9,978 nucleotides of DNA. Source: an uncultured Bacillota bacterium. Its GTDB lineage: Bacteria > Bacillota > Clostridia > Peptostreptococcales > Anaerovoracaceae. How positions within the stretch are numbered: the first letter of the stretch is position 1; every line of letters starts with the position of its first letter. Below, piece after piece: positions 1-6,736 of this stretch. The DNA lies in NCBI GenBank assembly GCA_946408315.1, contig CAMJRV010000057.1, forward strand, positions 1 through 9,978, in the 5' to 3' direction. The notes under the pieces were generated by a model that did no database searches, was not told the origin of the DNA, and saw only the letters and a list, made by a program, of their open reading frames with translations. Both the position numbers and the translations under genes were made by a program.

Positions 1-55
1 ATAGTTTACATCCTGACATTATCACTTATTAAACACATTAAAGTCAATATTTTGG

Positions 56-85
56 TTGACAACGCGGGACAATAGATATTATAAT
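56..85 (+). promoter_or_regulatory. Sigma-A-type promoter of the rplM-rpsI operon
   Basis: A perfect TTGACA (56-61) and a perfect TATAAT (80-85) are separated by 18 bp. Transcription should start near position 92, giving a leader of about 110 nt before rplM. Both hexamers match consensus, as expected for a ribosomal protein operon. The 55 bases before it contain no recognisable gene. Confidence 0.88.
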
Positions 86-91
86 AGTTGT

Positions 92-202
92 GCATTCTGT
101 GCAAAAATCCATTAGCCCCGGATTTTGTAAAGAAAAGAATTACTGGCGGTGTGGGGTGAAACGCACCGGCGAATCGAATACGACGATGAGGAGAGTTTTA
201 AG
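92..202 (+). ncRNA. Candidate L13 leader (autoregulatory 5' UTR)
   Basis: The predicted 5' UTR is long for such a compact region. It contains a stem-loop at 146-170: GCGGTGTG (146-153) pairs with CGCACC-G-GC (162-170) with one bulged G and an eight-base loop. An upstream C-run (AGCCCC, near 113-118) could pair with the GGGG at 153-156 as an alternative fold. Structured L13 leaders ahead of rplM-rpsI are known in Firmicutes and are thought to let L13 repress its own operon. I infer membership from position and hairpin; I could not align it to a covariance model. Confidence 0.35.
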
Positions 203-631
203 ATGAAATCATTTATCGCAAAGCCTCATGAAGTGGAAAGAAAATGGTATATCATCGACGCTGAGGGAAAGACTCTCGGCAGACTGGCAACCGAAGTAGC
301 TTCCATATTAAGAGGAAAGAGAAAGCCAATTTTTACACCGCACGTTGACACTGGCGACTACGTAATTATCATAAATGCCGAGAAGGTAGAAGTAACCGGA
401 AACAAGAGAAAAGAAAAGGTCTACAAGAGACATACCGGTTATCCGGGCGGACTTCGCGAGATCACGTTTGAAAAGCTTCAGGCGAAGAAACCGGAAGAAA
501 TTATCAGACATGCTGTAAAGGGCATGATGCCGAACGGAAAATTAGGCAGACAGATGTATAAAAAACTGAAGGTTTACGCTGGTCCTGAACATAAGCACGC
601 AGCTCAACAACCTGATGTTTGGAATTTTTAA
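203..631 (+). CDS. rplM: 50S ribosomal protein L13
   Basis: This encodes ribosomal protein L13 of the large subunit, an early assembly protein that binds 23S rRNA. The 142-residue product starts [15 protein letters not shown] and has the family hallmarks: the [15 protein letters not shown] segment near the N-terminus, [20 protein letters not shown] in the centre, HTGYPGG, and [20 protein letters not shown] followed by [11 protein letters not shown] at the C-terminus. The length matches the usual 142-145 residues. The ATG at 203 is preferred over an in-frame GTG at 149 because GAGGAG (188-193) lies 9 bases upstream and the protein then begins exactly where the family does. The gene is followed after 18 bases by rpsI, the classic L13-S9 operon. 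It is probably regulated by its own leader. Confidence 0.97.
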   Translation: MKSFIAKPHEVERKWYIIDAEGKTLGRLATEVASILRGKRKPIFTPHVDTGDYVIIINAEKVEVTGNKRKEKVYKRHTGYPGGLREITFEKLQAKKPEEIIRHAVKGMMPNGKLGRQMYKKLKVYAGPEHKHAAQQPDVWNF

Positions 632-649
632 GAGAGGGAGGAATCATAA

Positions 650-1045
650 ATGGCAAAGATGCAGTATACAGGTACAGGGAGAAGAAAGTCTTCCGTTGCT
701 AGAGTCAGATTAATCCCTGGTAAAGGCAATATCACAGTAAATAAGAAATCTCTTGAGGATTATTTCGGAATGGAAATCCTGAAGAGAGAAGTCAGAAGAC
801 CGTTTGAGGTTGCCGGAGTAGAAGGCAAGTTCGACGTGGTTGCTACCGTCAGAGGCGGCGGCTTCACAGGTCAGGCCGGAGCACTGAGACACGGTATTTC
901 CAGAGCCCTTGCAGGCGCAGACAGAGAAGCGTTCAGAGCTCCTTTGAAGGCGGCAGGTTTCTTGACGAGAGACCCAAGAATGAAGGAAAGAAAGAAATAC
1001 GGACTCAAAAAAGCGAGAAGAGCTTCCCAGTTCTCAAAGCGTTAA
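650..1045 (+). CDS. rpsI: 30S ribosomal protein S9
   Basis: This encodes ribosomal protein S9 of the small subunit, whose C-terminal tail reaches the P-site tRNA. The 131-residue product has the typical start with [16 protein letters not shown], the glycine-rich [20 protein letters not shown] segment around residues 68-87, and the basic end [25 protein letters not shown] with the invariant C-terminal KR. Length and ends match the family, so it is intact. A strong AGGGAGG site lies just before the ATG. It is cotranscribed with rplM and the transcript ends at the hairpin 15 bases downstream. Confidence 0.97.
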   Translation: MAKMQYTGTGRRKSSVARVRLIPGKGNITVNKKSLEDYFGMEILKREVRRPFEVAGVEGKFDVVATVRGGGFTGQAGALRHGISRALAGADREAFRAPLKAAGFLTRDPRMKERKKYGLKKARRASQFSKR

Positions 1046-1059
1046 AAAGTCAAACGATC

Positions 1060-1092
1060 AACCCCCCAACCATTGCGGTTCGGGGGTTTTCT
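1060..1092 (+). terminator. Intrinsic terminator of rplM-rpsI
   Basis: AACCCCC (1060-1066) pairs with GGGGGTT (1082-1088). A second stem, AACC (1068-1071) with GGTT (1077-1080), stacks on it across one C-C mismatch. A short T-run follows (1087-1090, then CTT). Position and shape fit a Rho-independent terminator. Confidence 0.85.
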
Positions 1093-1161
1093 TATTCTGG
1101 TCGCATCATAATTCTGCCGCATAAAACCAGAGGCTCGGTGCTATCAGAAGCGGATTTTCTG

Positions 1162-1170
1162 TGCTATAAT
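1162..1170 (+). promoter_or_regulatory. Extended -10 promoter for the VOC protein gene
   Basis: TGCTATAAT combines a perfect TATAAT (1165-1170) with an upstream TG, the extended -10 form that can function without a good -35. No convincing -35 is seen at 16-18 bp. Transcription would start near 1177, about 57 bases before the ATG at 1234. Confidence 0.5.
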
Positions 1171-1233
1171 GAAGCTGCGAATTAGAATGAGGCAAAAGCC
1201 GCAAAATATAGGAGTAACAGGAGGGAATACAAA

Positions 1234-1602
1234 ATGAATTTTAAGATGGTACACAATAATATCAACGTGCTCGACCTTGCGAAATCCTTGAAATTCTACG
1301 AGGAGGCGCTGGGGTTAAAGGAAGTGAAGCGGAAGGAGGCCTCCGACGGATCTTTCATCATCGTATTCATCGCCAATGAAAATTCCGAGCACCAGTTGGA
1401 GCTGACCTGGCTGAGAGACAAGCAAGAACCGTACAATCTCGGAGACAATGAAATCCATATCGGATTTAAGGTAGACGATTACGACGCGGCCTATGCAAAG
1501 CATAAGGAAATGGGCTGCATCTGCTATGAAAACACTGACATGGGAATCTACTTCATCAACGACCCCGACGGGTACTGGCTGGAGGTCATTCCTTACAGGT
1601 AG
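1234..1602 (+). CDS. VOC-superfamily (glyoxalase I-like) metalloprotein
   Basis: This 122-residue protein has the vicinal-oxygen-chelate fold with two beta-alpha-beta-beta-beta halves. The first half opens MVHNNINVLDLAKSLKFYEEALGL and the second opens NEIHIGFKVDDYDAAY. The end FINDPDGYWLEVIPYR is the hallmark of glyoxalase I (lactoylglutathione lyase) relatives. The four expected metal ligands are visible: His7, Glu56 (QLELTW), His75 and Glu117. With all ligands present it is probably an active metalloenzyme of aldehyde detoxification or a related isomerase, but the thiol cofactor and substrate cannot be told from sequence; true glutathione use is doubtful in a clostridium. AGGAGGG (1219-1225) lies before the start. 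The gene appears monocistronic. No clear terminator follows; a GC-rich hairpin near 1620-1642 lacks a T-run. Confidence 0.85.
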   Translation: MNFKMVHNNINVLDLAKSLKFYEEALGLKEVKRKEASDGSFIIVFIANENSEHQLELTWLRDKQEPYNLGDNEIHIGFKVDDYDAAYAKHKEMGCICYENTDMGIYFINDPDGYWLEVIPYR

Positions 1603-1676
1603 GCCTTTGCTGGTTGGAGGCCGGCCCTGAGGCGGGGCGGCAGGCGATTGGTGACAGAACTTGTCTGAGAAAAATC

Positions 1677-1706
1677 CTGAAATCAGAGTACACCCCGGCG
1701 TATAAT
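1677..1706 (+). promoter_or_regulatory. Probable promoter of the amidohydrolase gene
   Basis: A perfect TATAAT lies at 1701-1706, about 49 bases before the ATG at 1755. The best -35 at 18 bp spacing is CTGAAA (1677-1682), which is weak. The predicted leader contains the short palindrome AGTAG-TGA-CTACT (1711-1723), which could be an operator or just a leader hairpin. The rest of the 1603-1754 gap holds GC-rich sequence with no gene. Confidence 0.45.
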
Positions 1707-1754
1707 TAAGAGTAGTGACTACTTAAGCTGTAGCCACTCAAAGGGGGTGTAACT

Positions 1755-3755
1755 ATGAAAAAGAAGGAATGGAAAAAAGTTCTCGCCTGGGCCATAGTGT
1801 TCATCTTTATTCTGAGCACAGTTCCGGTATCTCCCTCCACTGCGGCGGAGATTGCGGACAGCGTCTACATAAACGGGAACATCTACACCATGGACGAGGA
1901 TCAGCCAAAGGCTACCGCCCTGGCGGTGAAAGGGCAGAAATTGATCTTTGTGGGCAGTGACGCCGGAGCGAAGGGTTACGTGGGGAATAATACAAAGGTC
2001 ACGGATTTGAAGGGGAAAACCGTGATTCCCGGCCTGATCGAAGGGCATATGCACGTTCCGATGCTCGGGGAGAACCTGCTGAAGATCGATGCTTTCTGGA
2101 AACCGAAGGCGGAAATTCTCGCAGCGGTAAAGGCTGAGGCGGCCAGGGTCAAGCCTGGGGAATGGATTACCGGATTTGGCTGGAACAACACAATCTGGGA
2201 CGATAAATCCTATCCGACCAAGGAAGAGCTGGACGCCGTCGCACCGAACAATCCTGTGGTCATGGAACGGACGGACGGTCATATGATCTGGGTCAATTCA
2301 AAGACCCTTGAACTGGCGGGAATCACGAAGGATTCCAAGGACCCGCAGGGCGGTGAAATCCTGAGAGACGCCAAAGGCAATCCAGCGGGATGTCTCACCG
2401 ACACGGCGGGAGAACCGGTTCAGAAGATCATTCCTGCCCTGAGTGATGAGCGGGAGAAGGAGGCGATTCTGGCGGCGCAGGACCAATTGCTTTCCTATGG
2501 CCTGACCAGCGCCTTGGACGCCGGTTCCAACGTTAAAATCATCAACCTTTTCAAAGAGCTTTATCAGGAAGGAAAGCTGAAGGTCAGGATCTATTCGCTG
2601 GTCGGCGGAGATTGGGGCGGAGCGATTCCGGGGCCGGAACGGGACTATATTAAAAACAATCCTCCCCAGAAAGAGCTCTACGACTATCACCTGAGCGTCA
2701 ATGGGGTCAAACTGTTTGCGGACGGTTCCCTGGGGGCCAGAAGCGCTGCGCTGTTGAAAGACTACAGTGACAGGCCCGGACATATCGGGAATTATCAATA
2801 TTCGGACGAGGAAATCTACAAGGTAATGAAGGAAGTCTATGACAGCGGGTATCAGATCGCGACCCACGCCATCGGCGACGGAGGGGTGGATCAGGTTGTC
2901 AACGCGTATGAGAAGCTGATAAAAGCAGATCCGAATGCGGACCGCAGACTGCGCATCGAGCATTACCAGATCGCGACCCTTGATGACATCAAGAGAATCA
3001 AGACTCTCCATATTCTTCCTTCGATGCAGCCAACCCATGCTACGTCCGACAAGACGATGGCGGAAGACCGGATCGGCGCGGAGCGGATGAAGGGCGCCTA
3101 TGCCTGGAGGAAGATCATTGATGCGGGAAATATCATCATCGGCGGCTCCGATGCTCCGGTGGAGCTGGTGAATCCGTATCACGGCCTCTACGCGGCTGTT
3201 ACGAGAACGGACAGGGCCGGACAGCCGGAAGGCGGCTGGTATATCGAGGACGCGATGACCCGGGAGGAGGCGCTGAAAGCCTTTACCGTATGGGCGGCTT
3301 ACGGGCAGTTTGAAGAAAACCTCAAAGGATCGCTCAAGGTCGGAAAGCTTGCCGATTTTGTAGTGCTTGACAGGGATTATATGAAGTGTCCGGCCAACGA
3401 GATCAAGGATATTCAGGCTTTGACTACCGTTCTTGGCGGTGAGGTCGTCTATCAGAAAGATTCTTCAAAGACCTCTGTGATCTGGCAGGGCCTGCCGATC
3501 AATTTTGCCGTGGCGCCGGTGATTCGGGACGGCAAGCTGTATGTGGAAGCCGCGGCTCTGGCCGATAAGCTGGGGACAACTGTCGATTACAAGGCTGGAA
3601 GCTTTGAGCTTGTCATGACCAAGGACGGAAAATCTCTGAATCTGACGGTGGTTTCGATCGGTCAGACGGAGCTGGTTCCGCTCCGGGATGTTTTGGAAGG
3701 CTTTGAATACAGCCTGACCTGGAACGGACTGAGCAAATCCGTATCGATTGAATAA
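1755..3755 (+). CDS. Secreted YtcJ-type amidohydrolase with copper-amine-oxidase-like C-terminal domain
   Basis: The 666-residue protein is a metal-dependent amidohydrolase of the YtcJ / Amidohydro_3 group, which hydrolyses amide or related C-N bonds; the substrate is unknown. It starts with a Sec signal peptide: a Lys-rich n-region (MKKKEWKK), a hydrophobic core to about residue 25, and likely cleavage after STA or STAA (30-31). The barrel covers about residues 36-568. Motifs seen are GHMH (His98, His100, metal ligands), ERTDGHMIWVNS (171-182), GVKLFADGSLGARSAAL with Lys319 as the possible bridging lysine, ATHAIGDGG (His371), RIEHYQ (His403) and GGSDAPVE (Asp466). Residues about 577-666 add a separate domain resembling the copper amine oxidase N-terminal domain (PF07833), common on exported clostridial proteins and thought to aid surface attachment. 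Start choice is supported by AGGGGGTG at 1742-1748. YtcJ relatives are mostly cytosolic, so export is the odd feature. It appears to be transcribed alone. Confidence 0.87.
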   Translation: MKKKEWKKVLAWAIVFIFILSTVPVSPSTAAEIADSVYINGNIYTMDEDQPKATALAVKGQKLIFVGSDAGAKGYVGNNTKVTDLKGKTVIPGLIEGHMHVPMLGENLLKIDAFWKPKAEILAAVKAEAARVKPGEWITGFGWNNTIWDDKSYPTKEELDAVAPNNPVVMERTDGHMIWVNSKTLELAGITKDSKDPQGGEILRDAKGNPAGCLTDTAGEPVQKIIPALSDEREKEAILAAQDQLLSYGLTSALDAGSNVKIINLFKELYQEGKLKVRIYSLVGGDWGGAIPGPERDYIKNNPPQKELYDYHLSVNGVKLFADGSLGARSAALLKDYSDRPGHIGNYQYSDEEIYKVMKEVYDSGYQIATHAIGDGGVDQVVNAYEKLIKADPNADRRLRIEHYQIATLDDIKRIKTLHILPSMQPTHATSDKTMAEDRIGAERMKGAYAWRKIIDAGNIIIGGSDAPVELVNPYHGLYAAVTRTDRAGQPEGGWYIEDAMTREEALKAFTVWAAYGQFEENLKGSLKVGKLADFVVLDRDYMKCPANEIKDIQALTTVLGGEVVYQKDSSKTSVIWQGLPINFAVAPVIRDGKLYVEAAALADKLGTTVDYKAGSFELVMTKDGKSLNLTVVSIGQTELVPLRDVLEGFEYSLTWNGLSKSVSIE

Positions 3756-3802
3756 GTTGTAAAAAATAGTCGTAAAAATAAGACAATTCCGTAAAATAAA
3801 AC

Positions 3803-3831
3803 TTGCTTTCCATCTGGCGGTATAGTATACT
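3803..3831 (+). promoter_or_regulatory. Promoter of the small zinc-ribbon gene
   Basis: TTGCTT (3803-3808) and TATACT (3826-3831) are 17 bp apart. The bases just upstream (3760-3802) are A-rich with imperfect repeats of CGTAAAA(A)TAA, as in an UP element. The predicted leader is about 110 nt, long for a 52-codon gene, and includes a small TTGCA/TGCAA inverted repeat at 3839-3854. No terminator for the upstream amidohydrolase is evident in this gap. Confidence 0.6.
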
Positions 3832-3946
3832 GAACTCGTTGCAATAAGCTGCAATGGATTGGTATTTTAAAACATACTCTCTTTAATTAATTTGGAGAAA
3901 GATCGTCTAAAATAGTAAATCCATTTTTATTAAGGAGGTAATCAAT

Positions 3947-4105
3947 ATGGAAGACAAAACATTGACTTGTAAAGATTGTGGATGCGAATTCACATTTACC
4001 GCAGGCGAACAGGAATTTTATAAAGAAAAGGGCTTTGAAAACGAGCCTCAGAGATGTCCTGAATGCAGAGCGGCCAAGAAAAGACAGAGAACGAACAAGT
4101 ACTAA
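3947..4105 (+). CDS. Small zinc-ribbon protein (zf-trcl type)
   Basis: A 52-residue protein, MEDKTLTCKDCGCEF... to ...RQRTNKY. It has two CxxC pairs, Cys8/Cys11 and Cys37/Cys40 (CPEC), plus Cys13, enclosing an FTAGEQEFYKEKGF core and ending in a basic tail. This is the pattern of the probable zinc-ribbon domain family PF13451, whose members are sometimes mislabelled cytochrome c551; there is no CxxCH haem site here. Its role is unknown; one zinc is presumably bound by the four cysteines, and the basic tail suggests nucleic acid or ribosome contact. The ribosome binding site TAAGGAGGT (3931-3939) is essentially perfect, and the gene has its own promoter and terminator, so it is very likely real and well expressed despite its size. 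Confidence 0.85.
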   Translation: MEDKTLTCKDCGCEFTFTAGEQEFYKEKGFENEPQRCPECRAAKKRQRTNKY

Positions 4106-4131
4106 TCCAAAAGGTTCGTTAGACAAAGAAG

Positions 4132-4161
4132 AAAAAAGCAGGTTGAAAAACCTGCTTTTTT
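4132..4161 (+). terminator. Intrinsic terminator of the zinc-ribbon gene
   Basis: AAAAAAGCAGGTT (4132-4144) pairs perfectly with AACCTGCTTTTTT (4149-4161) around a GAAA tetraloop. The A-run/T-run symmetry makes it potentially bidirectional. Confidence 0.93.
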
Positions 4162-4239
4162 AGCGTAGTAATGCCAGTCGAATTCGCGCAGTGGATAGTC
4201 AGTCGGCTTAGTGATAGCCGGTCGACGGAAGGGGACCTT

Positions 4240-5970
4240 ATGAAACCGTTTCATCTTCTGACAGTCAGCATCTTAATATTGAGCCTGGTCCTGACGGGGT
4301 GTTACGGACGGTCGGTAGAAACCCAGAGTACGCCCGGGGAGGGGCAGCTGATCGATTCCGCTGAAGAGGATTTTAACAAGCTGTCGGAAGAAAAGAAAGA
4401 AGAGCAGCGCAAGGCCAGGGCAGAAGAGGAAGCGCGGAGAAAGGCCGAGGCGGGCGAATTTTATGTGCCGCTTCCGGCGCTGGGACAGGAGCCCGTGTTG
4501 CGTACGGTAAAGGCGAGGGCCCTGTACCTGACTGCCAATGTGGCAGGCTTCGATTTTAGTGAAGAGGATATCGCATATTACGCGGAATATATCAGGACCA
4601 TGCGCGGTAAAGCCAAGGCGCCTGCAGACACGAGCCGTATGGATGAAATCAACAAGCTGGAAAAAGCTCTGGGGATCTGTGAAGCGACGGAGATCAACGC
4701 GCTGGTCATCGATATTAAAAATGACGACGGAGTGGTCACCTGGAAGAGCGATACGGAAATCGTCAATCAGGTTGGATCGAATTCCTCGTCGCCTTTTGAA
4801 AACTACGAAAAGCTGATGAATTATCTTACAGAAAAGGACATTTACCCTATCGCCAGGATCGTGGCCTTTAAGGACCCTTACTTTGCGGAAATCAGGAGCG
4901 AGCACGCGATCCGGTTAAAGGCCGGCGGCGTTTACCGGGATCATTCGGGAAAGATGTGGGTGAATCCTTTCGACGAATATGTCTGGAAATACCTGCTGGC
5001 AATCTCCAAGGAGGCCGCCCTCAGAGGCTTTGCGGAAATACAGTACGACTATGTGCGTTTCCCCGACGGTGCGAAAACCTATAACCCGATCACGGAGTTT
5101 CCGGGCCGGAACGACAGAGATAAGGACGAGGGGATCGAGGAGTTCCTGAAATATGCCAAAACGGAGCTGGAGCCCTATCGGGTTCGCATGTCGGCGGACG
5201 TCTTTGGCATTATCACCCACTCGTGGGACGATAAGCCGGAAGATATCGGCCAGACCTGGCGAAAAATTGCCAATCAGGTGGACTATATCTGCCCTATGAT
5301 CTATCCCAGCCACTATGGCACGAGACTGTACGGCTTTGCCGTGCCGGACCAGCATCCCTATGAAGTCGTCCGGTCTGCGCTGCTGGAAGCCATAGAAAGG
5401 AACGCGGCTCAGAAAAAACCCGGAACCATCAGACCCTGGGTTCAGGGCTTCAACGCGTCCTGGGTCAAGGGCCATATTAACTATGACGCGGAGACGATTT
5501 CCGCTCAGCTGGCGGCGGCCATGGAGCTGGGAATCGACGAATACATCGTCTGGAACGCCTCGAATCACTATGATCCCATGACATTTTTCTACCATGACCG
5601 CATCGATAGAAACATCAGACAGGAAGGGGAAGATATCCTGTCGAGGACGCCGCAAGCGGCGTTAGACAAATATCTGGATGCAGAGAAAAACAGACGTTAC
5701 AGCTTGCTCTATCTTTTGACGCCGATCACCGAACGCCAGGAGGACTACGATGCATTTGCCGCGGAGGCAGAAAAAAATTCCTCGGTTCTGAAAAGTTATA
5801 AGATTACCGGAATCGACAAGAATGAGGACGGTTCTTATTCGGCAGCGGTTGAAGCAGTGAACGGCAACGCTACAGGCTCGGGGATCAAAAACGAGGTGCT
5901 TTATAAAATCATTTTAGAGAACGAAGTCTATAAGGTAATCAGGTCCGAGTCCGATGGAAATGCGGAGTAA
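4240..5970 (+). CDS. Lipoprotein with putative glycoside-hydrolase (DUF4015) domain
   Basis: From ATG 4240 the product has 576 residues. MKPFHLLTVSILILSLVLTGC is a lipoprotein signal with lipobox LTGC, so Cys21 is the expected lipidated residue and the protein sits on the outer face of the membrane. Residues 41-72 form a charged E/K/R/A helix, probably a stalk or short coiled coil. From about 90 to 455 comes a TIM-barrel like the putative glycosyl hydrolase family PF13200 (DUF4015): ARALYLTA, NALVIDIKNDDGVVTW (Asp158), IARIVAFKD, GGVYRDHSGKMWVNPF, EIQYDYVRFPDG (Tyr269, Asp270), MSADVFG (Asp320), YICPMIYPSHYG and YIVWNASNHYDP. Residues about 470-576 form a separate alpha/beta tail of unknown type. 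Wall polysaccharide is the likely substrate by analogy only. This start is chosen over an in-frame ATG at 4171 because it gives a complete signal peptide and has GGAAGGGG at 4227-4234. The stop lies 8 bases from the convergent acetyltransferase gene. Confidence 0.85.
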   Translation: MKPFHLLTVSILILSLVLTGCYGRSVETQSTPGEGQLIDSAEEDFNKLSEEKKEEQRKARAEEEARRKAEAGEFYVPLPALGQEPVLRTVKARALYLTANVAGFDFSEEDIAYYAEYIRTMRGKAKAPADTSRMDEINKLEKALGICEATEINALVIDIKNDDGVVTWKSDTEIVNQVGSNSSSPFENYEKLMNYLTEKDIYPIARIVAFKDPYFAEIRSEHAIRLKAGGVYRDHSGKMWVNPFDEYVWKYLLAISKEAALRGFAEIQYDYVRFPDGAKTYNPITEFPGRNDRDKDEGIEEFLKYAKTELEPYRVRMSADVFGIITHSWDDKPEDIGQTWRKIANQVDYICPMIYPSHYGTRLYGFAVPDQHPYEVVRSALLEAIERNAAQKKPGTIRPWVQGFNASWVKGHINYDAETISAQLAAAMELGIDEYIVWNASNHYDPMTFFYHDRIDRNIRQEGEDILSRTPQAALDKYLDAEKNRRYSLLYLLTPITERQEDYDAFAAEAEKNSSVLKSYKITGIDKNEDGSYSAAVEAVNGNATGSGIKNEVLYKIILENEVYKVIRSESDGNAE

Positions 5971-5978
5971 GGGGTGAT

Positions 5979-6413
5979 TTACTTTTCATATTTCATCGGA
6001 ACATACCGAATTCCGTTGGTAAGCTGTTCGTCTTCCGTGGCAGAAAAGCCGAGACGGCGATAGACCTCGACCGCATAAGGAGAGGAATTGACGGTGATAA
6101 AGCTGCTGTCGGTCAGCGGTATAATCTGCTCGAACAGCGTTCTTCCGACGCCCTGTCGGTGGTGTTTCCCACTTACGAAGAATAGTGAGATATGGCGGCC
6201 TTCGTCCCTCGTCGCAATGACTCCAAGCAATTCGTCCTCCTCAAAGGCACCGAACATGGCGATGGTCGCCTCTTTCTCCTGCCTGTCGATATGCGCCTTA
6301 AAAGAATCGATCCCTTCCTGTGAATAGTCCGGGCCCTCAAATTCCTGGAACACTTCCCATACCAGGCCCATTGCTCCCGGCAGTTCCGGTTTTGTTATCT
6401 TTTTAATTTCCAT
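5979..6413 (-). CDS. GNAT-family N-acetyltransferase
   Basis: A 144-residue acetyl-CoA-dependent N-acetyltransferase with a single GNAT fold. Motif A is visible at about 74-93 (HISLFFVSGKHHRQGVGRTL), with the pyrophosphate-binding loop RQGVGR at 86-91. SSPYAVEVYRRLGF (110-123) is the typical beta-alpha element near the C-terminus that packs against CoA. The N-terminal helices that set acceptor choice are not diagnostic, so the substrate (small amine, antibiotic or protein) is unknown. I place the start at 6413, MEIKKITKPELPG, because AAGGGGG lies 7 bases upstream on the minus strand; an in-frame ATG at 6467 adds 18 unlikely residues and lies upstream of the predicted transcription start. The gene is convergent with the lipoprotein gene and no terminator separates them, so their transcripts may overlap. 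Confidence 0.88.
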   Translation of the reverse strand: MEIKKITKPELPGAMGLVWEVFQEFEGPDYSQEGIDSFKAHIDRQEKEATIAMFGAFEEDELLGVIATRDEGRHISLFFVSGKHHRQGVGRTLFEQIIPLTDSSFITVNSSPYAVEVYRRLGFSATEDEQLTNGIRYVPMKYEK

Positions 6414-6446
6414 TGACGTTCCCCCTTGAACACGACGATTTCCCAT

Positions 6447-6455
6447 ATCGTACCA
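6447..6455 (-). promoter_or_regulatory. Possible extended -10 promoter of the acetyltransferase gene
   Basis: Read on the minus strand, TGGTACGAT gives an extended TG and the -10 TACGAT (6452-6447). No good -35 accompanies it. Transcription near 6440 would give a leader of about 27 nt to the chosen start, which supports that start. Confidence 0.35.
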
Positions 6456-6506
6456 TATTCCAGACAAAAAGTATTTATCTGAATCAAAGATTTCGTGAAA
6501 AGGGCA

Positions 6507-6535
6507 TTGACAAAACGGCCAAAATCTCGGATAAT
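6507..6535 (+). promoter_or_regulatory. Sigma-A-type promoter of tRNA-Ala
   Basis: A perfect TTGACA (6507-6512) and GATAAT (6530-6535) are 17 bp apart. Transcription should start near 6542, leaving about 50 nt of 5' leader to be removed by RNase P. Confidence 0.85.
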
Positions 6536-6591
6536 ATTAAGTACCGAAACGGAATCGTCGTTTTAGATGATGAAGATCGGTAAATGAATAC

Positions 6592-6667
6592 GGGCTTATA
6601 GCGCAGCTGGGAGCGCGCCTGACTGGCAGTCAGGAGGTCAGGAGTTCGATCCTCCTTAGGTCCACCA
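6592..6667 (+). tRNA. tRNA-Ala, anticodon GGC
   Basis: The 76-nt sequence folds as a full cloverleaf. The acceptor stem is GGGCTTA (6592-6598) with TAGGTCC (6657-6663), discriminator A and an encoded CCA (6665-6667). The D arm is GCGC/GCGC. The anticodon arm is CCTGA-CTGGCAG-TCAGG with anticodon GGC at 6625-6627, and the T arm is AGGAG-TTCGATC-CTCCT. The third acceptor pair is G3-U70, the key identity element for alanyl-tRNA synthetase, which confirms the assignment. It decodes GCC and, by wobble, GCU. It has its own promoter and terminator, so it is a single-gene transcript. Confidence 0.96.
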
Positions 6668-6668
6668 T

Positions 6669-6703
6669 AAAAAAGTAACTCTCCATGTGAGAGTTACTTT
6701 TTT
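6669..6703 (+). terminator. Intrinsic terminator of tRNA-Ala
   Basis: AAAAAAGTAACTCTC (6669-6683) pairs perfectly with GAGAGTTACTTTTTT (6689-6703) around a five-base loop, starting one base after the tRNA CCA. With A-runs and T-runs on both sides it could also stop minus-strand transcription coming from the dipeptidase gene. Confidence 0.95.
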
Positions 6704-6716
6704 ATTGCAGTTAAGG

Positions 6717-6736
6717 AAGGAGGATCGAACTCCTGA
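6717..6736. repeat. 20-nt inverted copy of the tRNA-Ala T-arm
   Basis: These 20 bases are the exact reverse complement of tRNA positions 6638-6657, which span the end of the variable loop, the whole T stem-loop and the first acceptor base. A 20-nt exact match so close by is not chance. It could have arisen from recombination or a template switch at the tRNA, or be the end of an element. It is not the tail of a complete second tRNA: no matching acceptor 5' strand or anticodon arm is found on the minus strand. Confidence 0.9.

Noticed and set aside
149..202. In-frame GTG start that would extend L13 by 18 residues
   Set aside because: The extension overlaps the leader hairpin, has no family support, and the ATG at 203 has a good ribosome binding site.
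1620..1642. GC-rich inverted repeat after the VOC gene as a terminator
   Set aside because: The stem has a mismatch and no T-run follows, so I cannot support a terminator call.
1719..3182. Long open frames on the minus strand (1719-2282, 2298-3182) opposite the amidohydrolase
   Set aside because: They are antisense shadows of a clearly recognised gene, with no ribosome binding sites and no recognisable protein motifs.
3978..4163. Plus-strand frame of 61 codons overlapping the zinc-ribbon gene
   Set aside because: It runs through the terminator hairpin and lacks the cysteine pattern; the overlapping frame at 3947-4105 has the CxxC pairs and a perfect ribosome binding site.
4171..4239. Upstream ATG extending the lipoprotein by 23 residues
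   Set aside because: It would place a polar segment before the signal peptide and has no ribosome binding site; ATG 4240 gives a textbook lipoprotein signal.
4915..5655. Minus-strand frame of 246 codons within the lipoprotein gene
   Set aside because: Antisense shadow in a GC-rich coding region with no recognisable motifs.
5648..5664. GC-rich hairpin ACGCCGC-AA-GCGGCGT
   Set aside because: It lies inside the coding region, has no T-run, and looks incidental to the codons used.
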